Shown here: piece by piece, positions 15,939-24,158 of the stretch
Numbering within the stretch: position 1 is the stretch's first letter
How the letters are laid out: each line of letters starts with the position of its first letter
NCBI RefSeq assembly: GCF_047600445.1
Contig: NZ_JASGKT010000002.1
Location: forward strand, 2,790,001-2,854,000
Direction: 5' to 3'
Length of the DNA stretch: 64,000 nucleotides
Origin: Piscinibacter sp047600445
GTDB taxonomy: Bacteria; Pseudomonadota; Gammaproteobacteria; Burkholderiales; Burkholderiaceae_C
Program-made: the position numbers and the translations under genes
The notes under the pieces: generated by a model
What the model was told of the DNA's origin: nothing
Seen by the model: only the letters and a program-made list of their open reading frames with translations
Databases searched by the model: none

Positions 15939-16123
15939 TCGGCGCAGCGCGACTCCACGAAGTGCACGCGCTCCTGGAACTCGCCACGCTTGCCGACGTT
16001 GAACGAGGCCACCGGGCGGTGGTAGCCCATCACGCGGGTCCACACCTCGCAGCGCTGGCGTTCGTCGTCGCGCAGTTGCACGGCGGCGGCGGGCACGGGG
16101 GTTTCGAGCAGTTCGGTTGTCAT
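15935..16123 (-). CDS. separate glycyl-radical tail of anaerobic ribonucleotide reductase
   Basis: 62 residues. RCEVWTRVMGYHRPVASFN followed by GKRGEFQERVHFVE matches the C-terminal glycyl-radical loop of class III ribonucleotide reductases of the NrdD type with ATP-cone and zinc site; the Gly of RVMGYHRP is the likely radical carrier. In one-piece NrdD this stretch directly follows the zinc-binding CPxC segment with which the 671-residue gene upstream ends. A strong ribosome site (AGGAGGAG) sits about 8 bp before its ATG, so it is a real, probably well translated gene and not frameshift debris. It would have to dock on the large subunit for catalysis. Confidence 0.8.
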   Translation of the reverse strand: MTTELLETPVPAAAVQLRDDERQRCEVWTRVMGYHRPVASFNVGKRGEFQERVHFVESRCAE

Positions 16124-16153
16124 CGGGGGTCTCCTCCTGGAAGCAAAAACGGT

Positions 16154-18169
16154 TCAGGCCAGTTCGCGCTGCCTGCGCGCCAGGATCTCGGCGTCGCACT
16201 TCGGGCAGAACTCGTGGTGGCCGGCCAGGTAGCCGTGCGTCGGGCAGATCGAGAAGGTCGGCGTCACGGTCACGTAGGGCAGCTTGAAGCGCGTCAGCGC
16301 GCGCCGCACCAGGTCGCGGCAGGCCTCGGCGCTGGACAGGCGCTCGCGCATGTACAGGTGCAGCACGGTGCCGCCGGTGTACTTGCGCTGCAGATCGTCC
16401 TGGCGCTCCAGCGCCTCGAACGGATCGTCGGTGAAGCCCACCGGGAGCTGCGACGAGTTGGTGTAGTACGGGTTGCCCGCCGTGCCGGCCTGCAGGATGC
16501 CGGGAAAGCGCTTGCGGTCTTCCTTGGCGAAGCGGTAGGTGGTGCCTTCGGCCGGCGTCGCCTCCAGGTTGTAGAGGTGGCCGCTGTCCTCCTGGAAGGC
16601 GACCATGCGCGCGCGCACGTGGTCGAGCAGCCGCGCCGCGAAGGCGTGGCCCCACGCGCTGGTGATGTCGTGCGCGTCGCGCGTGAAGTTGCGGATCATC
16701 TCGTTGATGCCGTTCACGCCCAGCGTCGAGAAGTGGTTGCGCAGCGTGCCGAGGTAGCGCCGGGTGTAGGGGAACAGGCCCTGGTCCATCAGGCGCTGGA
16801 TCACCTTGCGCTTGATCTCCAGGCTCTGGCGGCCGAGTTCGAGCAGTTCGTCCAGCCGCGCCAGCAGCGCCGCCTCGTCGCCGGCGTGCAGGTGGCCCAG
16901 GCGCGCGCAGTTGATCGTCACCACGCCGAGCGAGCCGGTCTGCTCGGCCGAGCCGAACAGGCCGTTGCCGCGCTTGAGCAGCTCGCGCAGGTCGAGCTGC
17001 AGCCGGCAGCACATCGAGCGGATCTGGTTCGGCTTCAGCTCGGAGTTGATGAAGTTCTGGAAGTACGGCAGGCCGTAGCGCGCCGTCATCTCGAACAGCG
17101 CGCGCGCGTTCGGGCCGTCCCAGTCGAAGTCGGCGGTGATGTTGTAGGTCGGGATCGGGAAGGTGAAGACGCGGCCCTTCTCGTCGCCGGCGCACATCAC
17201 GTCGATGTAGGCGCGGTTGATCAGGTCCATCTCGGCCTGCAGCTCGCCGTAGGCGAACGGCATCTCGCGCCCGGCGATCACCGGCACCTGCTCGCGCAGG
17301 TCTTCCGGGCACACCCAGTCGAAGGTCAGGTTGGTGAACGGCGTCTGCGTGCCCCAGCGCGAGGGCACGTTGAGGTTGTAGATCAGCTCCTGCATGCACT
17401 GGCGCACCTGCGCGTAGCCCAGGCCGTCCTGGCGCACGTAGGGCGCGAGGTAGGTGTCGAAGGAGCTGAAGGCCTGCGCGCCGGCCCACTCGTTCTGCAT
17501 CGTGCCGAGGAAGTTGACGATCTGCCCGACCGCGCTCGACAGGTGCCGGGGCGGCCCCGCCTCCACCTTGCCCGGCACGCCGTTCAGCCCCTCGTGCAGC
17601 AGCGTGCGCAGCGACCAGCCGGCGCAGTAGCCGCTGAGCATGTCGAGGTCGTGGATGTGGATGTCGGCGGCGCGGTGCGCCTGGCCGATCTCGGGCGGGT
17701 AGACGTGGTCCAGCCAGTAGTTGGCCACCACCTTGCCCGACACGTTGAGGATCAGCCCGCCGAGCGAATAACCCTGGTTGGCGTTGGCGTTGACGCGCCA
17801 GTCGGTCTGCTGCAGGTACTCGTTCATCGACGCCTCGACGTCGACCAGGCTGCCGCGCGCGTCGCGCAGCTTGCGGTGCTGCTCGCGGTAGACGATGTAG
17901 GCGCGCAGCGTGGCGCGGTGGCCGGCGTCGAACAGCACCGCCTCGACGGCATCCTGGATGCGCTCGATGTGCGGCGTGGCCGAGCCGGCGGCGCGCAGGC
18001 GCGGCAGCACGCCGTCGCGCGTCAGCACCTCGGCGCGCTGCGCGCCGAACTCGCCGCTGGCGCGGCCGGCGCGCGCCAGCGCGCTCTCGATCTTGGTCCG
18101 GTCGAAGGGACGGACCGTGCCGTCGCGCTTGACCACTAGGGTCGGTTCCGTCGTCTCGCTGCGGTTCAT
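16154..18169 (-). CDS. nrdD: anaerobic (class III) ribonucleoside-triphosphate reductase, large part lacking the glycyl-radical tail
   Basis: 671 residues. The N-terminal ATP-cone (VVKRDGTVRPFDRTKIESAL, residues about 9-100) senses dATP/ATP. The barrel has the catalytic region with SMCCRLQLDLREL and NCARLGHLHAG. The end SICPTHGYLAGHHEFCPKC is the zinc site, after which the protein stops at ARRQRELA with no RVxGY glycyl-radical motif. That motif is in the next gene, 30 bp on. It makes dNTPs without oxygen. The ATG at 18169 is chosen over 18193 because GGGAG lies 6 bp before it and the upstream in-frame codons overlap an NrdR box. Confidence 0.93.
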   Translation of the reverse strand: MNRSETTEPTLVVKRDGTVRPFDRTKIESALARAGRASGEFGAQRAEVLTRDGVLPRLRAAGSATPHIERIQDAVEAVLFDAGHRATLRAYIVYREQHRKLRDARGSLVDVEASMNEYLQQTDWRVNANANQGYSLGGLILNVSGKVVANYWLDHVYPPEIGQAHRAADIHIHDLDMLSGYCAGWSLRTLLHEGLNGVPGKVEAGPPRHLSSAVGQIVNFLGTMQNEWAGAQAFSSFDTYLAPYVRQDGLGYAQVRQCMQELIYNLNVPSRWGTQTPFTNLTFDWVCPEDLREQVPVIAGREMPFAYGELQAEMDLINRAYIDVMCAGDEKGRVFTFPIPTYNITADFDWDGPNARALFEMTARYGLPYFQNFINSELKPNQIRSMCCRLQLDLRELLKRGNGLFGSAEQTGSLGVVTINCARLGHLHAGDEAALLARLDELLELGRQSLEIKRKVIQRLMDQGLFPYTRRYLGTLRNHFSTLGVNGINEMIRNFTRDAHDITSAWGHAFAARLLDHVRARMVAFQEDSGHLYNLEATPAEGTTYRFAKEDRKRFPGILQAGTAGNPYYTNSSQLPVGFTDDPFEALERQDDLQRKYTGGTVLHLYMRERLSSAEACRDLVRRALTRFKLPYVTVTPTFSICPTHGYLAGHHEFCPKCDAEILARRQRELA

Positions 18170-18184
18170 TCGTGCTCCCGTCGT

Positions 18185-18231
18185 ACCCCACATCTAGCGT
18201 TCGGGGAGATGGTAGACACTACCGGTAGCGT
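18185..18231. promoter_or_regulatory. tandem NrdR boxes upstream of nrdD
   Basis: Two 16-bp boxes, ACCCCACATCTAGCGT (18185-18200) and ACACTACCGGTAGCGT (18216-18231), start exactly 31 bp apart, three helix turns, the spacing NrdR needs. Against ACACWATATATWGTGT they match at about 11 and 11 positions, with ends and inner TAG conserved; the second is nearly a perfect palindrome. NrdR represses nrd operons when dATP is abundant. The nearer box is 15 bp before the chosen nrdD start. Confidence 0.75.
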
Positions 18232-18283
18232 TCAGGGGCGCCGATGCCGGCTATCTGCGCCGAGCTTGCGCTGCATCAGACGT

Positions 18284-18973
18284 TCATCGCGCGGGGCCGC
18301 GCGCGCCGAAGACGGCGCGCAGCAGCGCGGCATCGGCAACCCGCACGCCGCCGCCGTCGAGATCGAAGCGCAGCAGCGTCTGCAAAGGCCCGGCGATGTC
18401 GGCGCTGTCGTAGCACATCCAGTCGAGCGCGCGCACCCGCACGCGCAGCGCCGGCGCGGGCGGGATCGACGCCAGGCGCTCGTGAACCTCCCGCAGCGGC
18501 CACGCGCCCGCGTACAGGCCCGCCGTGACGTGCGCGACGTAGGGCGTGGCATCGCTGCTCGGCGCCGCCCGCTGCAAGCTCGCGCGCAGCGGCGGCAGCG
18601 CGTCGCCCTGCACCGACAGGCAGGCGGCCGACGTGAAGCTGAAGGCGTCGCCGATGCGCAGCTCGAAAGGCGCGGCGCGCGAACGCGCCAGCGCGTCGAG
18701 CTGGGCTTCGAGCCGGCCCGCGCCGAAGTCGTCGTGCCGCGCCGGCGCCGCGACCGGAAAGCCGCACACCTGCACGGTGAGGTGCGGCTGGCGCCGGTAG
18801 CCCGCCAGCAGCAGGCCACCGAGCGCCTCGCGGACGCGGGCCAGGCGCGTGTCCACGTCGGCGTCGTCGAGCGCGATGGCCCACAGCGCGAAGCGCGGCC
18901 GGCCGAGGTGCCAGTCGGGAAAGTCGCGCGGCTCGCTGGCCAGCGTGAGCCCCTGCCCGGGCCTGCCGCTCAC
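18284..18973 (-). CDS. thpR: 2H-phosphoesterase (RNA 2',3'-cyclic phosphodiesterase / LigT type)
   Basis: 229 residues from a GTG start. Two HxT motifs, HLTVQV (residue about 63) and HVTAGL (about 150), about 85 residues apart, define the 2H phosphoesterase fold. WAIALDD near the start is the usual first strand (xFxAIxL). Family members open 2',3'-cyclic phosphates to 2'-phosphates; ThpR does this on RNA ends. Its GTG overlaps the stop of the cobC-like gene (GTGA), so it is the last gene of the cobalamin operon. That position is odd for an RNA enzyme: a role on a nucleotide-loop intermediate is conceivable but only a guess. Confidence 0.8.
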   Translation of the reverse strand: MSGRPGQGLTLASEPRDFPDWHLGRPRFALWAIALDDADVDTRLARVREALGGLLLAGYRRQPHLTVQVCGFPVAAPARHDDFGAGRLEAQLDALARSRAAPFELRIGDAFSFTSAACLSVQGDALPPLRASLQRAAPSSDATPYVAHVTAGLYAGAWPLREVHERLASIPPAPALRVRVRALDWMCYDSADIAGPLQTLLRFDLDGGGVRVADAALLRAVFGARGPAR

Positions 18974-19533
18974 CGCGTGTCGCCCGCCAGCGGCAGCTCG
19001 ACGCGCTGGCCGTGCCGCGGCGCGGCGGGCCATTGCGCGCTCGACGGCGGCGCGCCGCCATGGTCGCGCAGCCACAGCGCGGCGGACAGCCAGCCGCCGT
19101 GCGTCACGACGAGCCGCGCGTCGCCGGGGTCGAAACCGCGCACGCGCCGCAACAGCGCCGCGACGGTCTCGCCGCCGCCGGGCGCGGCTTGCGCGAAGTC
19201 GGCGCACCAGGCGTCGAATTCCTCGCGCGGCACGGCCGACCAGGGGCGGCCGTCCCAGTGCCCGAAATCGAGTTCGGCGAGCGCGGCGTCGATGTGATGC
19301 CGCCAGCCCCAGCGCGCCAGCCAGCGGCCCACGTCGCGGCTGCGGCGCAGCGCCGAGGTGACGACGATGCGCGGCAGCCCGTGGCGGCGCGCGAACGCGC
19401 GCAGGCGGTGCGCCTGGCGCTTGGCGCGCCGGGCGTCGACGCCCAGGTCGGTGCGGCCGACGCACAGGCCCTGCGCGCCGGCCACGCGCGGGTGCCGCCA
19501 GGCATGCAGCACGCCGGCCGTCAGCGCGCCCAT
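18970..19533 (-). CDS. cobC: histidine phosphatase, probable α-ribazole phosphatase
   Basis: 187 residues. The phosphohistidine site is WRHP rather than the common RHGE, followed by GLCVGRTDLGVD, VTSALRRSRD, ELDFGHWDGRPW and the second catalytic His in VVTHGGWLSAAL. The spacing and the GRTDL/GHWDGRPW blocks fit the CobC branch, which removes phosphate from α-ribazole-5'-phosphate or adenosylcobalamin phosphate at the end of B12 assembly. The assignment rests largely on position: its start overlaps the 3' end of cobS by 13 bp and the gene order is cobT – cobS – cobC. The RHP variant occurs in other Burkholderiales proteins of this type as far as I recall. Confidence 0.75.
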   Translation of the reverse strand: MGALTAGVLHAWRHPRVAGAQGLCVGRTDLGVDARRAKRQAHRLRAFARRHGLPRIVVTSALRRSRDVGRWLARWGWRHHIDAALAELDFGHWDGRPWSAVPREEFDAWCADFAQAAPGGGETVAALLRRVRGFDPGDARLVVTHGGWLSAALWLRDHGGAPPSSAQWPAAPRHGQRVELPLAGDTR

Positions 19534-20315
19534 GGCGCGGCAAAGACCAGCAGCACGGCCAGCTCGCCGAACTGCTCCGCGGCGCCCAGGGTGTCGCCGG
19601 TATAGCCGCCGAGACGGCGCCGCAGCCAGCCGCGCAGCACGAGCAGCAGCAGCGCCAGCACGCCAACGGCGGCCACGGCGGCCGGCCACGCGGCGGGTTG
19701 CACCGACGCCGCCAGCGCCAGCGCGAGCACGCCGCTGGCGACGGCCCAGGCGACATCGAAGCCAGTCACGTCGCGCACGGCGGCGCCGGCCTGCTGCGAG
19801 CCCTCGCGCGCATAGGGCAGCGAGGCCATCAGCGCCACCGCCAGCGCGCGCCCCGCCGCATGGCAGGCGACGAACGCGGCCGCCGCGGCCAGCGGCGCGC
19901 GCGCCAGCAGCTCGGCCAGCAGCAGCACGCGCAGCAGCAGGCCGAGAAGCAGCGCGGCGGCGCCGTAGCTGCCGATGCGCGAGTCCTTCATGATGGCCAG
20001 CGCCTTGTCGCGCGGCGCGGCGCCGAGCAGCGCGTCGAAGGTGTCGGCCAGCCCGTCCTCGTGAAAAGCGGCGGTGAGCCACACGGTGCCGGCCACCGCC
20101 AGCGCGGCGGCCACGGCGGGCGGCCACAGCGCGCCGGCCGCCAGCGCCAGCGCCGCGCCGAAGGCGCCCACCAGCGCGCCCACCAGCGGGAAGTGGCGCG
20201 CGGCGTGCCGCATCAGCGCCGGCTCGAAGGCGGCGCCAGCCGGCGCCGGCAGCCGGGTCAGGAACTGCACGGCCATGCAGACCAGCCGCCATTCGCGGCG
20301 CCAGCGCGCCGTCAC
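19521..20315 (-). CDS. cobS: adenosylcobinamide-GDP ribazoletransferase (cobalamin synthase)
   Basis: 264 residues with about seven membrane helices. The family start AVQFLTRLPAP, then FPLVGALVGA, AFHEDGLADTFDALLG (acidic, metal/GDP-binding) and IMKDSRIGSYGAAALLL are all diagnostic of CobS/CobV. It joins adenosylcobinamide-GDP to α-ribazole (phosphate) at the membrane, the last assembly step of cobalamin. The GTG start overlapping the cobT stop (GTGA) is preferred; an ATG 13 codons later (20276) would still keep the conserved start. Same operon as cobT and cobC. Confidence 0.94.
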   Translation of the reverse strand: MTARWRREWRLVCMAVQFLTRLPAPAGAAFEPALMRHAARHFPLVGALVGAFGAALALAAGALWPPAVAAALAVAGTVWLTAAFHEDGLADTFDALLGAAPRDKALAIMKDSRIGSYGAAALLLGLLLRVLLLAELLARAPLAAAAAFVACHAAGRALAVALMASLPYAREGSQQAGAAVRDVTGFDVAWAVASGVLALALAASVQPAAWPAAVAAVGVLALLLLVLRGWLRRRLGGYTGDTLGAAEQFGELAVLLVFAAPWAR

Positions 20316-21379
20316 GCCGCGCCCCCGCCGGCCCGGCTGACGCCCGCCGTCTCGAAGCTCGCCATCTCGGCCAGCACGCGGCAGGCCGATTCCAGCAGCG
20401 GCCAGGCCAGCGCCGCGCCCGAGCCTTCGCCGAGCCGCAGGTCGAGGTCGAGCAGTGCGCGCACGCCCAGGTGGCGCAGCCACGGCGCGTGCCCGGTCTC
20501 CTGCGAGCAGTGCGAGAACACGCAGTGCGCCAGGATGCCGGCTTGCAGCGCCGCGGCCACCGCGACGGCCGCGGTGGTGATGAAGCCGTCGACCACGATC
20601 ACGCGCCCATCGGCGGCGGCCTGCTGAACCGCGCCCACCATCGCGGCGATCTCCAGCCCGCCCAGCGCGGCCAGCGCCTGCAAGGGCGCGTTCGCGCCGG
20701 CGTTGGCCGCCAGCGCCGCGTTCAGCACGGCGTGCTTGCGCGCCAGCCCGGCGTCGTCCAGACCGGTGCCGCGCCCGGCGCAGGCCGCGAGCGGCTCGCC
20801 GGTGAGCCGCGCCATCAGCAGCGCGGCGGCCGAGCTGTTGGCGATGCCCATCTCGCCGAGCAGCAGCGCGTTGCCCGGCAGCGCGGCCACCAGCCGCCGG
20901 CCCTGGACGATGGCGGCGCGGCACTGCGCCTCGCTCAGCGCCGGGCCCCGGCTCGAATCGGCCGAGCCGTGGCGCGCGCCGTCCACCTTCAGGCTGGCCA
21001 GCATCGGATGCGCGTCGAACTCGGCGGCCACGCCGCAGTCGGCCACCGTCAGCGCGAGGCCGTGCTGGCGCGCCAGCACCGAGACGGCGGCGCCGCCGGC
21101 CAGGAAGTTGAGCACCATCTGGCGCGTCACCTCGGCCGGGTAGGCCGACACGCCCCGCGCGGCGATGCCGTGGTCGGCGGCGAAGACCACGAGCTGCGGC
21201 TGGCGCAGCGCGGGCGCTTCGCTGCGCTGGATCAGCGCGAGCTGCAAGGCCAGCGCCTCCAGCCGGCCCAGCGCGCCGCGCGGCTTGGTCTTGGCGTCCA
21301 GCGCCGCCTGCACCCGGCCGCGCAGCGCCGCGTCGCCGAGCGGTGCGGGCGCGAGCGTGGGTTCGAAGTCGTCGTGCAT
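20312..21379 (-). CDS. cobT: nicotinate-nucleotide–dimethylbenzimidazole phosphoribosyltransferase
   Basis: 355 residues, the normal CobT length. TKPRGALGRLEALALQLA, VVFAADHGIAARGVSAYP, LLGEMGIANSSAAALLMA and ALDLDLRLGEGSGAALAWP-like blocks are conserved; the Glu in LGEGSGA is the catalytic base. It makes α-ribazole-5'-phosphate from nicotinate mononucleotide and dimethylbenzimidazole, the lower ligand branch of B12. The ABC ATPase gene ends 9 bp upstream. No bluB or cbi genes are in the window, so this operon looks like nucleotide-loop assembly plus corrinoid uptake, not complete de novo synthesis. Confidence 0.96.
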   Translation of the reverse strand: MHDDFEPTLAPAPLGDAALRGRVQAALDAKTKPRGALGRLEALALQLALIQRSEAPALRQPQLVVFAADHGIAARGVSAYPAEVTRQMVLNFLAGGAAVSVLARQHGLALTVADCGVAAEFDAHPMLASLKVDGARHGSADSSRGPALSEAQCRAAIVQGRRLVAALPGNALLLGEMGIANSSAAALLMARLTGEPLAACAGRGTGLDDAGLARKHAVLNAALAANAGANAPLQALAALGGLEIAAMVGAVQQAAADGRVIVVDGFITTAAVAVAAALQAGILAHCVFSHCSQETGHAPWLRHLGVRALLDLDLRLGEGSGAALAWPLLESACRVLAEMASFETAGVSRAGGGAA

Positions 21380-21388
21380 GGCGCGCTC

Positions 21389-22189
21389 TCAGGCGGCGTC
21401 GAGCGCCAGGCTCACGCGCGGCCGGCCGGCGGCGTCGCTGTCGATGCGGATGGCGCCGCCGAAGACACGCACCAGCGCCGCCTGCACCGCCGGCTCGGAC
21501 GGCGGGCCGTCGGCGCGCAGCGTGCCGGCGTCCAGCACCAGCAGCCGGTCGGCCTGCAAGGCGATCGGCAGGTCGTGCAGCACGCTGAGCACCGCGCGCG
21601 GCTGCGCGGCGTCGTGCGCCAGGCGGCGGAACAGCCGCGCCAGCGCCACCTGGTGCGGCGCGTCGAGGTGGGTGGTCGGCTCGTCGAGCAGCAGCAGCGG
21701 CGCGCCGGTGGCCAGCACGCGGGCCAGCAGCACACGCTGGCGCTCGCCGCCCGACAGCTCGTGCAGGCGGCGGTCGCGCCAGGGCAGGCACTCGGTCAGC
21801 GCCATCGCGTGGTCGACGGCGGCATGGTCCGCAGGGCCCGGCGTTCCGAGCAGGCCGAGCTGCGCGATGCGGCCGAGCTCGACCGTCTCGCGCACGCTCA
21901 GCTCGCCGGTGACTTCGCCCTGCTGCGCGAGCCAGGCGACATGGCGCGCGCGCGCCGCCGCCGGCATGCGGCTCAGATCAGCGCCCGGCGCACCGCGTTC
22001 GGCGGTGAGCAGCACCTGGCCGGCGGCCGGCGTCTGCAGGCCGGCCAGCGCACGCAGCAGCGTGGACTTGCCCGCCCCGTTGGGCCCGACCAGCGCCGTC
22101 CAGCCCGCGCCCACCTCGAAGCTCAGGCCTTGCAGCACCTCGCGGCGCCCCAGGCGCACGCGCAGCTCGACGGCGCGCAGCACGGTCAT
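21389..22189 (-). CDS. btuD: ABC transporter ATP-binding protein, corrinoid (BtuD-like)
   Basis: 266 residues. Walker A GPNGAGKSTLLRAL, Q-loop AWLAQQGEV, signature LSGGERQRVLLAR, Walker B LLLLDEPTTHLD and H-loop SVLHDLP are intact. It belongs to the FecE/BtuD group that powers uptake of vitamin B12, haem or ferric siderophores. Being enclosed by cob genes, and following BtuF- and BtuC-like genes with ATGA overlaps, its likely cargo is a corrinoid such as cobalamin or cobinamide. Iron complexes remain possible because the family is not separable by sequence alone. Confidence 0.88.
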   Translation of the reverse strand: MTVLRAVELRVRLGRREVLQGLSFEVGAGWTALVGPNGAGKSTLLRALAGLQTPAAGQVLLTAERGAPGADLSRMPAAARARHVAWLAQQGEVTGELSVRETVELGRIAQLGLLGTPGPADHAAVDHAMALTECLPWRDRRLHELSGGERQRVLLARVLATGAPLLLLDEPTTHLDAPHQVALARLFRRLAHDAAQPRAVLSVLHDLPIALQADRLLVLDAGTLRADGPPSEPAVQAALVRVFGGAIRIDSDAAGRPRVSLALDAA

Positions 22190-23256
22190 CACGAGCCCGT
22201 GCGCTGCTTCAGCAGCCAGATCAGGTAGCCGCCGCCCAGCACGGCCGTGACGACGCCGACCGGCAGCTCCTCCGGCGCGACCAGCGCGCGCGAGACCACG
22301 TCGGCCCACAGCAGCAGGGCCGCGCCCATGCCGGCGCTGGCCAGCAGCAGCCAGGCGTGCATGCCGGGCGCGTGGCGGCGCACCAGGTGCGGCGCCACCA
22401 GCCCGACGAAGGCCACCAGCCCGGCCTGCGAAACGGCCAGGGCCGTCGCCAGGCTCAGCAGCAGCACCAGCGCGAGGCGCGCGCGCGCCACGTCGAGGCC
22501 CAGGCTGGCCGCGCTGTCCTCGCCCAGCGTCAGCGCGTCCAGCGCGCGGGCGTAGCGCTGTGCCAGGAACGCCACCAGCACGAAGCCGGCGCTCATCAGC
22601 GCCAGCGCGTTCCAGCCCAGGAAGCTGGTGCTGCCGAGCAGGAACGCCTGCCGGCCGCGCAGCGACTCGGGCGACACGATGGTGATCAGCTCGCCGACCG
22701 CCCCCAGCAGCACGCCGACGACCACGCCGCCCAGCAGCAGGCGCAAGGTGTGCGCCGCGCCGCGCGCCAGCATCAGCGTCAGCGACACGCCGGCCAGCGC
22801 GCCGGTGAAGGCCGCGCCGACCAGGCCGACACGCTCGAGCCACGCCACCGCGCCCAGGCTGATGTGGTTGGCGCCGGCCAGCGCCGCGGCGGCCAGCACC
22901 AGCACCACGCCGAGCCCGGCGCCCGAGGCGCCGCCGAGCAGGTACGGATCGGCCAGCGGATTGCGGAACAGGCCCTGGGCCACCGCGCCCGCCAGGCCGA
23001 GCAGCGCGCCGACCAGCGCCGCGCCCAGCGTGCGCGGGGCGCGGATCTGGCCCAGCAGCAGCGCGGCGTCGCCGCTGGCCACGTCGGCCCACAAGGCACG
23101 AGGCGAGAAGCCCATCGGGCCGGTGGCCAGGCCGGCGGCCAGGCCGAGCGCGATGGCCAGCACGATCCAGCCGGCCAGCCGCCGGCGCGTTGCCGCGTCC
23201 GCGACGGCCCCGGCATCCGGCGCGACGGCCGAGGCGTCGCGGACGGCGTGGCTCAC
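22189..23256 (-). CDS. btuC: ABC transporter permease, corrinoid (BtuC-like)
   Basis: 355 residues with about ten membrane helices (FecCD/BtuC family). RAPRTLGAALVGALLGLAGA, the QGLFRNPLADPYLLGGASGA block and VGLVAPHLVRR with GVVTAVLGGGYLIWLL near the end are the family's landmarks. A GTG start overlaps the stop of the binding-protein gene (GTGA). The 30-residue N-terminal tail before the first helix is longer than usual, and the first Met-rich position is absent, which supports GTG initiation. It forms the membrane channel for the substrate given by the BtuF-like protein. Confidence 0.88.
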   Translation of the reverse strand: MSHAVRDASAVAPDAGAVADAATRRRLAGWIVLAIALGLAAGLATGPMGFSPRALWADVASGDAALLLGQIRAPRTLGAALVGALLGLAGAVAQGLFRNPLADPYLLGGASGAGLGVVLVLAAAALAGANHISLGAVAWLERVGLVGAAFTGALAGVSLTLMLARGAAHTLRLLLGGVVVGVLLGAVGELITIVSPESLRGRQAFLLGSTSFLGWNALALMSAGFVLVAFLAQRYARALDALTLGEDSAASLGLDVARARLALVLLLSLATALAVSQAGLVAFVGLVAPHLVRRHAPGMHAWLLLASAGMGAALLLWADVVSRALVAPEELPVGVVTAVLGGGYLIWLLKQRTGS

Positions 23257-24158
23257 CGCGCCGTCTCCGAATTCAGGCGCACGAAGCAGTCGGCCAGCAG
23301 CCGGGCCGCCTCGCCCATGCGCGGGCCGGGCTGGATCAGCATCTCGTACTGCGGCGTCTCGAAGCCGCACAGGCGCTTGTCGCGCACCGCGGCCAGCGCG
23401 CCCCAGCCGGGCCGCGCCACCAGCCCGGCCTGCTCGCGCGCGACGCCCAGGATGACCTGCGGCCGCGCGCGCACGACGTACTCCGGATTGAGCTTGGGAA
23501 ACGGCCCCAGCTCCGGCGGCACGATGTTCACCATGCCCAGGCGCGACAGCGTCTCGCCGATGAACGACTGCGCGCCGGCGGCATAGGGGCCGCCGGCGAT
23601 CTCGAAGTACACACGCCGGCCGCGCATCGGCGCGGGCACACGCGCCGCCGCCGCGTCGACCTCGCGCATCAGGCGATCCCACTCCGCCGCGCCGGCCTGC
23701 GGCGTGCCGAGCAGGCGGGCGACGAGCTCGAGGCTGCGCCGCACGTCGGCGTAGCTGTCCGACTTCAGGCGCACGATCGTGAAGCCCAGCGCCTCGAGCC
23801 GCTCCATCGCGCGCGACGAGGTCGAGGCCAGGATCGCATCGGGCTTCAGCGCCGCGATGGCCTCGATCTGCGCATCCTCGAGGCCGCCCAGGCGCGGAAG
23901 CCCCGCCAGCTCCGCCGGCCAGTCGGAATAGCGGTCCACGCCCACCAGCCGCGGGCCCGCGCCCAGCACCCAGACCGTCGCGGTGAAGGACGGCAGCATC
24001 GTGACGATGCGGCGCGGCGGCGCGGCGAAGCGGTGCTCGGTGCCGGCGTCGTCGCGCACGACGACGGCCTGCGCCGCCGCCGCGGCGGCGAACACGACGA
24101 GCAGCGCGCCCGCCAGCGCATGCCGCGCCCGGCGCAGCCGGCGAGCCGGAAAAGTCAT
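23253..24158 (-). CDS. btuF: ABC transporter periplasmic binding protein, corrinoid (BtuF-like)
   Basis: 301 residues. The signal peptide (RHALAGALLVVFAAAAAAQA) is preceded by an Arg-rich stretch. RRIVTMLPSFTATVWVLGAG followed by LVGVDRYSDWPAE and AALKPDAILAS are the standard opening of BtuF/class III binding proteins; EYVVRARPQVILG and IQPGPRMGEAARLLADC follow. It binds the substrate in the periplasm. Its ATG overlaps the true (post-frameshift) stop of cobU, confirming that cobU originally ran right up to it. Placed in a cob operon, so a corrinoid is the likely ligand. Confidence 0.87.
   Translation of the reverse strand: MTFPARRLRRARHALAGALLVVFAAAAAAQAVVVRDDAGTEHRFAAPPRRIVTMLPSFTATVWVLGAGPRLVGVDRYSDWPAELAGLPRLGGLEDAQIEAIAALKPDAILASTSSRAMERLEALGFTIVRLKSDSYADVRRSLELVARLLGTPQAGAAEWDRLMREVDAAAARVPAPMRGRRVYFEIAGGPYAAGAQSFIGETLSRLGMVNIVPPELGPFPKLNPEYVVRARPQVILGVAREQAGLVARPGWGALAAVRDKRLCGFETPQYEMLIQPGPRMGEAARLLADCFVRLNSETAR

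Noticed and set aside
18194..18283. FNR/Anr site upstream of nrdD
   Set aside because: No TTGAT-N4-ATCAA-like sequence; the palindrome present fits NrdR boxes instead.
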